DNA of 7,450 nt from an uncultured Gammaproteobacteria bacterium (GTDB lineage Bacteria; Pseudomonadota; Gammaproteobacteria; Pseudomonadales; Pseudohongiellaceae): positions 1-7,450 of the forward strand of contig CALEJT010000064.1 in assembly GCA_937898685.1 (NCBI GenBank), read 5' to 3'. Every line of letters begins with the position of its first letter. The first letter of the stretch is position 1. Below the pieces are notes generated by a model. That model was given only the letters and a program-made list of their open reading frames with translations, searched no databases and was not told where the DNA came from. This document shows, piece by piece, positions 1-6,291 of this stretch. A program made the position numbers and the translations under genes.

Positions 1-681
1 CATGTGGTGATTGAGGAGATGCCAGGGCGTTTTCGACACCTGTCGTTCGGTTTCATCAACAAGTACGGCGCTTTTGCCGGAGGGCAGTACCTGACCGCAG
101 GTTGCCCCATCGAGTCGTTCACTACGACGCCAAATGCGTTCAACACTTCAAATCACATGATTCCGTTCGGTGCGAACGGTTTGGGACCGTCGAGGGCATC
201 GCTTGCATCGAACGGTTATCCAGGTAGTTATGTCCGGGCCGATATTGATGGCTGGTCGGTCGGCTGGCGCCTCTTGACGACCGGTTACTGGGATACGGCC
301 AACCTGGATGTTTGCGGCTGCGCCACCTATGCGAATGCGACGAACAACCGCGCTGGCTACATCGGCTCCGGGACCCAGAACTCCCTCAACACCCTGGCGC
401 ACGATCTGGCATACCACTGCTCGCCGCAAAGCTACAACGGCTTAGCGCCGATGCTCCCCTGCTACGTGGGCGTCAATCGCACGCCCTACGTCGGCACCTG
501 GACGTTGCTCGGAGAATTTCCCGACGTGCGCTTCCTGAATATTTCGAATTTCAACCCAGGCGATGAGCTGATCCTCGGCACCAACGTGTGGAAGATCTTC
601 CCGCTGTGGAACAAGGCCTACACGCTCGGGGCGGAACCGATCAGCTACGACTACGGCTTGGCCTATCGCAAGGTGGTGTAA
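1..681 (+). CDS. Phage tail-module protein of unknown function, 5'-truncated
   Basis: The reading frame is open from the first base (first codon CAT, His) to the TAA at 679-681, so the true start lies upstream; 226 residues are visible. The ATG at position 2 is out of frame and meets a stop after two codons. The visible part is rich in Gly, Asn, Tyr and Trp, has five cysteines (in AGCPIE, VCGCAT, HCSPQ, LPCYVG) and no membrane segment, all typical of a secreted-looking or virion surface beta protein. The opening HVVIEEMPGRF and the following GGQYL and VRADIDGW stretches resemble, from memory, the C-terminal half of uncharacterised proteins found just before distal-tail genes in phages of Pseudomonas and Burkholderia; those have an additional N-terminal domain. 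The next gene begins on the base after its stop. The first 240 bases are about 55% GC by hand count, lower than the genes downstream. Function is not known; a structural tail role is inferred from position only. Confidence 0.75.
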   Translation, partial: HVVIEEMPGRFRHLSFGFINKYGAFAGGQYLTAGCPIESFTTTPNAFNTSNHMIPFGANGLGPSRASLASNGYPGSYVRADIDGWSVGWRLLTTGYWDTANLDVCGCATYANATNNRAGYIGSGTQNSLNTLAHDLAYHCSPQSYNGLAPMLPCYVGVNRTPYVGTWTLLGEFPDVRFLNISNFNPGDELILGTNVWKIFPLWNKAYTLGAEPISYDYGLAYRKVV

Positions 682-2364
682 ATGCCGGACTTCGTCGGAG
701 CCTTCACATCAAACATTCTGGGCGGCGCAGCCGGAGCCGGGATGAACAGACTGTGGGACGGCGGCCGTCCCGGCTATTTCGAGCCGACCACGGCTGTTCC
801 CGCCATCGTCGGCGCGATCGGTGTCATCGCCAGCGGCCAGCCGTCGCCCGAGGCTCTGATCGCGCGGGCTGGCGCACACTGCGGATCGTTCTCCGACGAC
901 TATTACCACCGGATCTACCTGCAGCCGTCCAGGATCGAGTTCGGCAATCTCGTCATCCCCACGACCCGCAGCGTCGAGATCTGGAACGCGTTCCTGGACC
1001 CGGTGACGATCTTCCAATTGGATGGCGATACCGAGGGTTTGGACCTGGGCTTCTTCCCGCCCTCGAGGATGCGGGGACTGGAGGATATCTTCTACGAGGT
1101 CACGGCCACGCTCGACGGCCCAAGCTTCGTCGATACGCAGTTGACGCTGCATTTCTCGGCCGGTGGAACGCGGGATCTGGCGATCAGCTATGGCCGCGTG
1201 CTGGTCATGGGCCTGCTGCACGACTGGCAAGGCGGCTTCACCGAGCGGCTGGAATGGCTCACCGACGTGCTGACGATGCGCGACGGTGGTGAGCAGCGGG
1301 TGCGGCTGCGGACCGATCCCCGGCGCTCGTTCGAGTTCGACGTGCTGGAGTACGGCAACGGCGGGCAGCTTGATCTCTTGATGAACGTCTGGCAGTCGCG
1401 CGTCTATGCCGTGCCGGTGTGGACCGACAAGGCTTGGCTTGCGGCCGCCATCCATCCCGGCGACACGGTGCTGGCCGTGAGTACCACGGACCTGGACTAT
1501 CACGCCGGTGGGCTTGCCATCGTCGGCTCAAGCGCTGGCGCCAGCGAGGCACTGGAAGTCCTGTCCCTGACCGCCGGGACGATCACGCTCAAGCGCCCGG
1601 CCTTGGGGAACTGGCCCGCAGGCTCCTGGATCGCCCCGGCCCGGCTAGGACGGTTACCCGCCCAGCAGACCGTGACCCGGCCAACGGCGGCGATCTCCCA
1701 GGCCAAATTGCGCTTCGAGCTGGAGGACCTGGCTTCGGCGGTGGCGGCGACGAGTTCACCGATTCAGTACCGAGGCTACGACACGCTGCTGCTGCATCCA
1801 AACCGGGTCGAGGACGTCAGCATCGACTATCAGCGACTCGCCGATGTGTTCGACGTTGAGACCGGTACGCCTGCGGTGATCGACAGCCCGAACCGGCCCT
1901 TTATCGTGCGCCGCCACCAGTACCTGCTGCCAGACCGCACCCGGCTCACTGCGATGCGAGGCTGGCTCGCGGCCCGTGCAGGTCGTCAGGTGCCTTTCTG
2001 GGTGCCGACGTGGGAGCGTGGCCTCGAAGTCGCTCAGCCCTTCACCTTGGATGCAACGGAAATTCCGGTCCAGGCCAGAGGCTTCGCCACCTACTACCAG
2101 GCCATGCCCGGCCGGCGGGACGTGGCCTTTCTGCACAACAACGGCACCTGGTTCTTGCGACGGATCACCGCTTTCGAGTTCGTGGACGGGGTCGTCGAGC
2201 GGATGCGGATCGACGCCGCGCTGGGTGTGGCCTGCGCGCCGTCCGATTTCCGGATCGTCTGTTTCCTGGAACTGGCCCGACTGGAGAGCGATGCCGTGGA
2301 ATTTTTCTTCGAAACGGATCGTGTGGTTCGGGTGACTTTGCCTATTCGGAGCATCAACGGATGA
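682..2364 (+). CDS. Distal-tail (Dit-like) phage tail protein with internal duplication
   Basis: A 560-residue protein, probably part of the ring joining the tail tube to the tip. The ATG follows the upstream TAA directly, with AAGGTGG at 670-676 as ribosome binding site. Visible parts in order: an Ala/Gly-rich hydrophobic N-terminus (38-52); an Ig/ASH-like stretch (about 74-130) with IEFGNL and SVEIWNAF; a first beta unit (about 186-252) with LTDVL, EQRVRL, DPRRSFEF and a W-x3-R...VPVW ending; a beta module (about 258-320) ending GTITLKRPALG; then a second, diverged copy of the unit (about 378-446) with LADVF, SPNRPF and VPFWVPTW, followed by another beta stretch (about 452-515). The EQR...PRR and FWVPTW elements are common in phage proteins encoded just before BR0599/DUF2163 hub genes. 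It overlaps the hub gene by four bases (ATGA), implying coupled translation. The Dit role is inferred from gene order and fold-like features, not shown. The family itself I cannot name with certainty. Confidence 0.82.
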   Translation: MPDFVGAFTSNILGGAAGAGMNRLWDGGRPGYFEPTTAVPAIVGAIGVIASGQPSPEALIARAGAHCGSFSDDYYHRIYLQPSRIEFGNLVIPTTRSVEIWNAFLDPVTIFQLDGDTEGLDLGFFPPSRMRGLEDIFYEVTATLDGPSFVDTQLTLHFSAGGTRDLAISYGRVLVMGLLHDWQGGFTERLEWLTDVLTMRDGGEQRVRLRTDPRRSFEFDVLEYGNGGQLDLLMNVWQSRVYAVPVWTDKAWLAAAIHPGDTVLAVSTTDLDYHAGGLAIVGSSAGASEALEVLSLTAGTITLKRPALGNWPAGSWIAPARLGRLPAQQTVTRPTAAISQAKLRFELEDLASAVAATSSPIQYRGYDTLLLHPNRVEDVSIDYQRLADVFDVETGTPAVIDSPNRPFIVRRHQYLLPDRTRLTAMRGWLAARAGRQVPFWVPTWERGLEVAQPFTLDATEIPVQARGFATYYQAMPGRRDVAFLHNNGTWFLRRITAFEFVDGVVERMRIDAALGVACAPSDFRIVCFLELARLESDAVEFFFETDRVVRVTLPIRSING

Positions 2365-3164
2365 CCTATCAGAACCAAGAAAACAGCCTCCATGCCGGCC
2401 AGCCGGTCGAGTTGTATCGCTTCGCGCTGGGGACCACCGTCTGGCGCTACACGTCAGCGCGGGATGCTGTGACCTACAACGGCGAGAAATACATCTCGGC
2501 GCCGATCCGGCGCTCGGAGATCGAGCAGACGCAGGAATTCGGTCGCGCGATGCTGAACCTGGAAGCAGCACTCGACATTGGCGTCGTACAGTCCTTCATC
2601 GTGACCCCGCCCGATGGCGTGCTGTCACTCACCATCTTTCGTCAGCACCTGTCCGACCCGGGTACGGAATTCATCACCTGGTGGAAAGGGCGCGTCGTGT
2701 CGGTGGTGTTTAGCGGCATCACGGTGCAGATGCGCTGCGAGCCGATTTTTACGACGCTCAAGCGTTCGGGACGCCGGGCGAACTACCAGATCAACTGTCG
2801 CCACCCGCTGTACCACGGCGGCTGCAAGGTCAACGCGGCCGACTACAAGACGGCCGGCATCGTCGAGAGCGTGGCGGGGTTGGAGGTGACCGCCTCGGTC
2901 TTCCTGCCCAAGCCGATTGCCTGGTTCGTCGGCGGCCGGCTGATGGCCGCCGGGGCGCAACGGATGATCGTCGCCAGCTCCGGCGGTGCGGTGACCCTCT
3001 CAGCGCCGATTCCGGGACTAAAGGCGGGCGACGCCTTCGAGGCCTATCCGGGCTGCGACCACACGCTCGCGACCTGCGCCGCCAAGTTCGGCAACCAGCT
3101 GAACTACGGCGGCTTTCCTTACATCCCGGTAAAGAACCCTTTCACCGGGGACGCCATCGTTTGA
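2361..3164 (+). CDS. Tail hub / tip protein, BR0599-DUF2163 family, with four-Cys Fe-S motif
   Basis: A 267-residue protein at the tail tip, counterpart of lambda gpL and of the gene transfer agent hub protein. The start is the ATG at 2361, which overlaps the previous stop (ATGA) and has GGAG at 2348-2351; the frame stays open far upstream but that part only shadows the previous gene. The N-terminal half (about 10-125) has the beta-rich pattern ELYRF...WRYTSA...VTYNGEKYISAPIRRSEIEQ seen in this family. The C-terminal half carries NCRHPLYHGGCKV and GCDHTLATCAAKFGNQLNYG, the hallmark of BR0599 proteins, ending GGFPYIPVKNPF. Cysteines 146, 155, 232 and 239 form C-x8-C ... C-x6-C, the spacing I recall for the [4Fe-4S] ligands of lambda gpL; a fifth, Cys126, is outside the pattern. 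Between the pairs lies a beta module (about 165-230). Family membership is strongly supported; Fe-S binding is inferred. Length is normal for the family. Confidence 0.92.
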   Translation: MTYQNQENSLHAGQPVELYRFALGTTVWRYTSARDAVTYNGEKYISAPIRRSEIEQTQEFGRAMLNLEAALDIGVVQSFIVTPPDGVLSLTIFRQHLSDPGTEFITWWKGRVVSVVFSGITVQMRCEPIFTTLKRSGRRANYQINCRHPLYHGGCKVNAADYKTAGIVESVAGLEVTASVFLPKPIAWFVGGRLMAAGAQRMIVASSGGAVTLSAPIPGLKAGDAFEAYPGCDHTLATCAAKFGNQLNYGGFPYIPVKNPFTGDAIV

Positions 3165-3173
3165 GGATGTTCC

Positions 3174-3404
3174 ATGTGGCAATACCTGATCGTGTGGGTG
3201 ATCACGACGGTTCTGTCGTCGCTGCTCGCCCCGAAACCCAAGACCACGACGCCGCAACCCGGCGATGTCGATGCGCCGGTCGCCGCGACCGACAGCCCGA
3301 TCCCGGTGCTATTCGGTACGCGCACGATCAAGCAGCCGAACTGCGTGTGGTTCGGCGATGTGCGGACAACGCCGATCAAGACCAAGGGGGGTGGAAAGAA
3401 ATGA
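3174..3404 (+). CDS. Small membrane-anchored N-terminal piece of the split tail-tip protein
   Basis: A 76-residue protein. ATG at 3174 has TGAGGA at 3162-3167 (which includes the previous stop codon) six bases upstream. Residues 3-18 are a strongly hydrophobic segment (YLIVWVITTVLSSLL), followed by a Lys/Pro/Thr-rich linker (20-40), then SPIPVLFGTRTIKQPNCVWFG (41-61) and a Gly/Lys-rich tail (KTKGGGKK). The IPVLFGT...VWFGD element matches the PIPxVYGxRRVxG...VW strand pair at the start of J-like and GTA megatron tip proteins, where it is directly followed by the YSYSxxFAxALCEGP element. Here that second element begins a separate gene at 3637. I infer that this protein and the 740-residue protein form one functional tip protein. 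A six-G run near its end (3386-3391) is discussed separately. Phage databases usually list such proteins only as tail or tail assembly proteins. Realness is well supported by its binding site, overlap and motifs. Confidence 0.86.
   Translation: MWQYLIVWVITTVLSSLLAPKPKTTTPQPGDVDAPVAATDSPIPVLFGTRTIKQPNCVWFGDVRTTPIKTKGGGKK
3386..3392 (+). promoter_or_regulatory. G-run: ribosome binding site for next gene, or possible -1 slippery heptamer
   Basis: G GGG GGT lies in the zero frame of the 76-residue gene (codons AAG GGG GGT GGA AAG AAA TGA), so it fits the X XXY YYZ pattern of -1 frameshift sites. Slippage here would join the gene to the 79-residue gene in one chain, reading through TGG AAA GAA into its ATG at 3401. 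The same AAGGGGGGTGG stretch is also a purine-rich ribosome binding site 6-9 bases before that ATG, which is the simpler explanation. I see no clear downstream stem-loop by eye. Confidence 0.35.
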
Positions 3405-3640
3405 GCGAACAGCGCAGCAACCTTCAGATCGCCACCCACCTCGATGCCAAGGCGCTGGGCTATTGCAATGCTGGCCTGCGCCGTTGGTTTCCGCGCGACG
3501 GCGTGACCTTCGAGGATTTTCGCCAACAAGGCGTGACCACTGGCTGGCTTCGGGCCACCGGGGATGCGATGGCCATCCGGCTGGCCGAGCACGTTGAGCA
3601 GCAGGCCCTTTCTATAACGAACGAGGGAGCCAAGGCATGA
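3401..3640 (+). CDS. Conserved small phage tail-module protein (unknown function)
   Basis: A soluble 79-residue protein whose ATG overlaps the previous stop (ATGA) and whose own stop overlaps the next ATG at 3637. The frame is open upstream to 3161, but that part is a shadow of the previous gene. The core, about residues 20-65, reads GYCNAGLRRWFPRDG, then VTFEDFRQQG and RATGDAMAIRLAEHV; I recall this pattern (xYCxxGxRxWFxxHGxxxxxFxxxGIxxxxLxATGDAMA) from many small, uncharacterised phage proteins encoded beside tail-tip genes. It looks mostly helical, with no signal peptide or membrane span. A single cysteine (22) sits in the conserved block. Its place inside the split tip gene suggests a role in tip assembly or as a tip component, but this is guesswork from position. 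Reality as a gene is supported by the two overlaps, the conserved-looking core and codon use like its neighbours. Confidence 0.84.
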   Translation: MSEQRSNLQIATHLDAKALGYCNAGLRRWFPRDGVTFEDFRQQGVTTGWLRATGDAMAIRLAEHVEQQALSITNEGAKA

Positions 3641-5859
3641 GCGGCGGCGGCAAAGGCAGCAAAAGTGTCACCGTCGGCTACCGCTACTACGCGGGAATGC
3701 ATCTGGCGCTGTGCCACGGCCCGGTCGATTCGCTCAACAAGATCGTGGTCGGCGAGCGCACGGCGTGGTCGGGGGCGCTGACGTCCAGTGGCCAGATTGC
3801 CATCAACCAGCCCGACCTGTTCGGCGGCGACGACCGCGAGGGCGGCATCGTCGGCGCCGTCGATCTGGTGATGGGCAACGCCTCGGACGGTCAGAACGAC
3901 TACCTCGCCTCCAAGCTCGGCGCCAACGTACCGGCCTTCCGGGGAGTAGTGTCACTGGTGTTGCGTCAGCCGCAACTGTCGGCGATGAACCCTTACATCA
4001 AGCCGTGGAGCGCCGAGCTCACGCGGATCATCCGGCGATCCGACGGCTCGTCGCAGTGGTACTCGGACAAGGCGGCCATCGCCGGTGACATGAACCCGGC
4101 GCACATCATTTACGAGTGCCTGACCGATCGGACCTGGGGCCGGGGCTACAGCTCGGCCGAGATCGACGACGCCTCGTTCCGCGCCGCCGCTGACACGCTT
4201 TACGCCGAGAGCTTCGGCCTCTCGATCCTGTGGGACCAGCAGCAGGATATCGAGGCCTTCATCGAGCGCATCCTGCAGCACATCGACGGTTCGATCTACG
4301 TGAGCCCCCGCACCGGGCTGTTCACCTTGAAGCTGACCCGCGACGACTACGACCCGGCGACGCTGCTGGAACTGAACCAGACCAACGTGATCCGACTGGA
4401 GTCCTTCGAGCGCACCTTGCCGGAGGAACTGGTCAATCAGGTCACGCTGTCCTATCACGACCGCACGACCGACAAGAGTGTGTCGATCTCGGTGCAGGAC
4501 ATCGCCGGCATTGAACGGTCCCTGGGGGAAATCAAGGATGCCAAGGTCAGCTACGAGGGCGTGGCCAACGGCGCCTTAGCCGCGCGCCTCGCAATGCGGG
4601 ATTTGCGGCAGCTGTCGTCCACTTTGGCGAAGATCACGCTGGTGACCAACCGCACCGCCGCGAGCCTCAACATCGGCGACGTGTTCAGGTTCTCCTGGCC
4701 CGAACTGCGGATCGAGCAGTTGATCCTGCGGGTGGCGCAGATTGGCTACGGGACGCTGGCCGACGGCCGGGTGCGGATCACCTGCGTCGAGGATGTGTTT
4801 GGCCTGCCCGATGCCGTTTATCTGGCGCCCGCCGAGAGTGGCTGGGTCGATCCACGGCAGGCGCCCATCGCGGCGAACTTCGTGTCGGTGAGCGAACTGC
4901 CGTATTGGACGATTGTTCACGAGCTGACGGGCGAGTCGGCCGCTGCGCAGGCCGAGATCGATCCGAACGGCGGGTTCCTGTCCGTGTCGGCGGTGCGCCC
5001 CTCGGATGCGGCGATCAACTACGCGGTGCTGACTCGGCAGGGATCGGCGGCCTTCGAGAAGATCGGTGTGGGGGACTTCATCCCGTCCTGTGTGCTCGCC
5101 AATGACATCGGGCAAACCGAGACGGTGCTGAACGTCCTCTACGGGGTCGACCTGGATCTGGTCACGCTCAATACCTACGCGCAGGTCGGCAGCGAGTTGG
5201 TCGCCGTGAACGCGGTCAATGTGGCCGCCGGCACGGTGACGGTGGATCGGGGCGTGTTGGACACAGTGCCGGCGAAGCATTCAGCGGGTGCGCGGCTGTA
5301 CTTCGTCGAAGACGGGCAGTTTTACAACACGAGCCAGTACCTGAGCGGTGAGATGGTGCAGACCAAGGTGCTGCCCGCCACCGGGATGGGTGTTCTGGCA
5401 GAGGCGTCGGCGCCGACGATCAGCTACACCTTTGCCAAGCGGCAGATCCGCCCCTATCCGCCGGGGAAGTTTCGGGTCAACAACCTCGATTACAGCGTCA
5501 GCTACATCACCGGGGAGGTAACGGTCAGCTGGGCCCACCGCAGCCGGGTGCTGCAGACCGCCTATCTAGTGGCGCAAGGCGAAGCGAATATCGGGCCGGA
5601 GCCAGGCACGACCTACACCGTGCGGATTTATGGCGAGGCGGGGACGCTCAAGCACACGGAAACAGGGCTGACCGGCACGAGCTGGACCTATCCGATGGCC
5701 ACCGAAATCGCCGAGAGCGGCCTAAATCGCCCCCATGAAAAACTGACCGTCAAGGTCGAGGCAGTGCGCGACGGCCACATCAGCTGGCAGGCCCAGCAAA
5801 TCGACATCCCCGAGTGCCGGGGCTACGGGATGTTCTTCGGTGCAAGTTACGGGGAATGA
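3637..5859 (+). CDS. Tail tip / central fibre-base protein (Phage-tail_3, J/megatron-like)
   Basis: A 740-residue protein forming the tip of the tail below the hub, expected to contact the host envelope. ATG at 3637 overlaps the previous stop and has GAGGGAG at 3623-3629. It opens with a Gly/Lys linker (MSGGGKGSKS) and then VTVGYRYYAGMHLALCHGPVD, equivalent to the YSYSxSFAxALCEGPI element of GTA-like tip proteins. Residues about 145-260 (AHIIYECLTDRTWGRG, FGLSILWDQQQDIEAFI, HIDGSIYVSPRTGLF) and 260-390 (ELVNQVTLSYHDRTTDKS, LNIGDVFRFSW, VRITCVEDVFGLP) match the Phage-tail_3 type tail protein core. Residues 495-560 repeat a beta module seen in the two upstream proteins. The C-terminus (about 604-725) looks like an FN3-type beta domain. 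It is shorter than lambda J or the GTA megatron (each above 1,000 residues), partly because its N-terminal strand sits in the gene at 3174. The exact receptor or channel role is inferred. Confidence 0.9.
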   Translation: MSGGGKGSKSVTVGYRYYAGMHLALCHGPVDSLNKIVVGERTAWSGALTSSGQIAINQPDLFGGDDREGGIVGAVDLVMGNASDGQNDYLASKLGANVPAFRGVVSLVLRQPQLSAMNPYIKPWSAELTRIIRRSDGSSQWYSDKAAIAGDMNPAHIIYECLTDRTWGRGYSSAEIDDASFRAAADTLYAESFGLSILWDQQQDIEAFIERILQHIDGSIYVSPRTGLFTLKLTRDDYDPATLLELNQTNVIRLESFERTLPEELVNQVTLSYHDRTTDKSVSISVQDIAGIERSLGEIKDAKVSYEGVANGALAARLAMRDLRQLSSTLAKITLVTNRTAASLNIGDVFRFSWPELRIEQLILRVAQIGYGTLADGRVRITCVEDVFGLPDAVYLAPAESGWVDPRQAPIAANFVSVSELPYWTIVHELTGESAAAQAEIDPNGGFLSVSAVRPSDAAINYAVLTRQGSAAFEKIGVGDFIPSCVLANDIGQTETVLNVLYGVDLDLVTLNTYAQVGSELVAVNAVNVAAGTVTVDRGVLDTVPAKHSAGARLYFVEDGQFYNTSQYLSGEMVQTKVLPATGMGVLAEASAPTISYTFAKRQIRPYPPGKFRVNNLDYSVSYITGEVTVSWAHRSRVLQTAYLVAQGEANIGPEPGTTYTVRIYGEAGTLKHTETGLTGTSWTYPMATEIAESGLNRPHEKLTVKVEAVRDGHISWQAQQIDIPECRGYGMFFGASYGE

Positions 5860-5874
5860 CACAAGGAGAATGAC

Positions 5875-6228
5875 ATGGCAGCACTGCAAGGCCCGAACCT
5901 GGGCGTGAACTACGGCTGGGCCGCCCGCGAGTCGGGGTGGAATACCGGGATGGATGCCAACCTGAAGCTGCTCGATGCGGTGCTGCAGTTGTCGGCGAAG
6001 TCGCGTGCGCAAGCCACGCCGCCGGCCTCGCCCGCTAACGGCGACCGTTACATCGTGGCGGCCAATCCCACCGGTGCCTGGGCCGGAAAAGCCGGCCAGA
6101 TTGCCGTCCGCATCGATGCGGGGTGGTCGTTCTATGCTCCGAAGATCGGCTGGACCTGCTTCATCGAGGACGAGGGCGTGCTCTCAGTCTACAAGGCCTC
6201 CGGCTGGAGCCCTGGCCTCGCCTTCTGA
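5875..6228 (+). CDS. DUF2793 domain phage protein, possible tip-associated or adhesin protein
   Basis: A 117-residue protein of the DUF2793 type. ATG at 5875 is preceded by AAGGAG at 5863-5868 with a 6-base spacer, the best binding site in the window, placed in a 15-base gap after the tip gene. Family marks seen: GPNLGVNYGWAARESGWNTG (6-25), MDANLKLLDAVLQLSAKSR (26-44), PPASPANGDRYIV (49-61), TGAWAGKAGQIAVR (66-79) and GWSFYAPKIGWTCFIEDEG (83-101). These are typical of DUF2793 domains, which occur alone or as the first part of longer tail fibre-like proteins in phages and gene transfer agent relatives. Here only the domain is present, with no fibre shaft and no chaperone gene. Position between tip and lysis genes is where receptor-binding proteins often sit, but no binding function is visible. 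A terminator-like hairpin follows about 20 bases after its stop. Confidence 0.87.
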   Translation: MAALQGPNLGVNYGWAARESGWNTGMDANLKLLDAVLQLSAKSRAQATPPASPANGDRYIVAANPTGAWAGKAGQIAVRIDAGWSFYAPKIGWTCFIEDEGVLSVYKASGWSPGLAF

Positions 6229-6247
6229 TCATTACTTTCGCCCACCT

Positions 6248-6280
6248 GAAACCCGCCCTCGAGGCGGGTTTCGCATTTCT
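6248..6280 (+). terminator. Hairpin terminator between tail and lysis genes
   Basis: A perfect 10-bp inverted repeat, GAAACCCGCC (6248-6257) and GGCGGGTTTC (6263-6272), with a five-base loop CTCGA, lies in the 63-base gap between genes. It is followed by GCATTTCT, a weak T tract, although the stem itself ends in GGGTTTC. The form is that of rho-independent terminators seen at the end of phage and Pseudomonas operons. With so short a T tract it may only partly stop transcription, setting lysis gene expression relative to tail genes. I see no convincing promoter in the remaining bases of the gap. Confidence 0.75.
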
Positions 6281-6291
6281 GGAGACCACCC

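Noticed and set aside
588..1292. Open frame of 234 codons on the + strand inside the distal-tail gene
   Set aside because: Arg/Gly-rich low-complexity translation typical of a high-GC shadow frame; fully inside a well-supported gene.
2010..2360. Upstream extension of the hub protein frame
   Set aside because: The extension overlaps the distal-tail coding sequence out of frame and translates to Arg-rich junk; the ATG at 2361 with the ATGA overlap fits the family N-terminus.
709..2571. Long minus-strand open frames (709-1503 and 1756-2571)
   Set aside because: They oppose well-supported tail genes, have His/Arg/Pro/Gln-rich translations without recognisable motifs, and no binding sites; GC-rich antisense shadows.
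3161..3400. Upstream TTG start for the 79-residue protein
   Set aside because: The extension is an Arg/Asp-rich shadow of the 76-residue gene; the ATG at 3401 has the overlap and conserved length.
3637..3696. Gly/Lys codons at the start of the tip gene as a second frameshift or repeat
   Set aside because: GGCGGCGGC is simply Gly coding in a linker; no slippery heptamer in phase and no tandem repeat of note.
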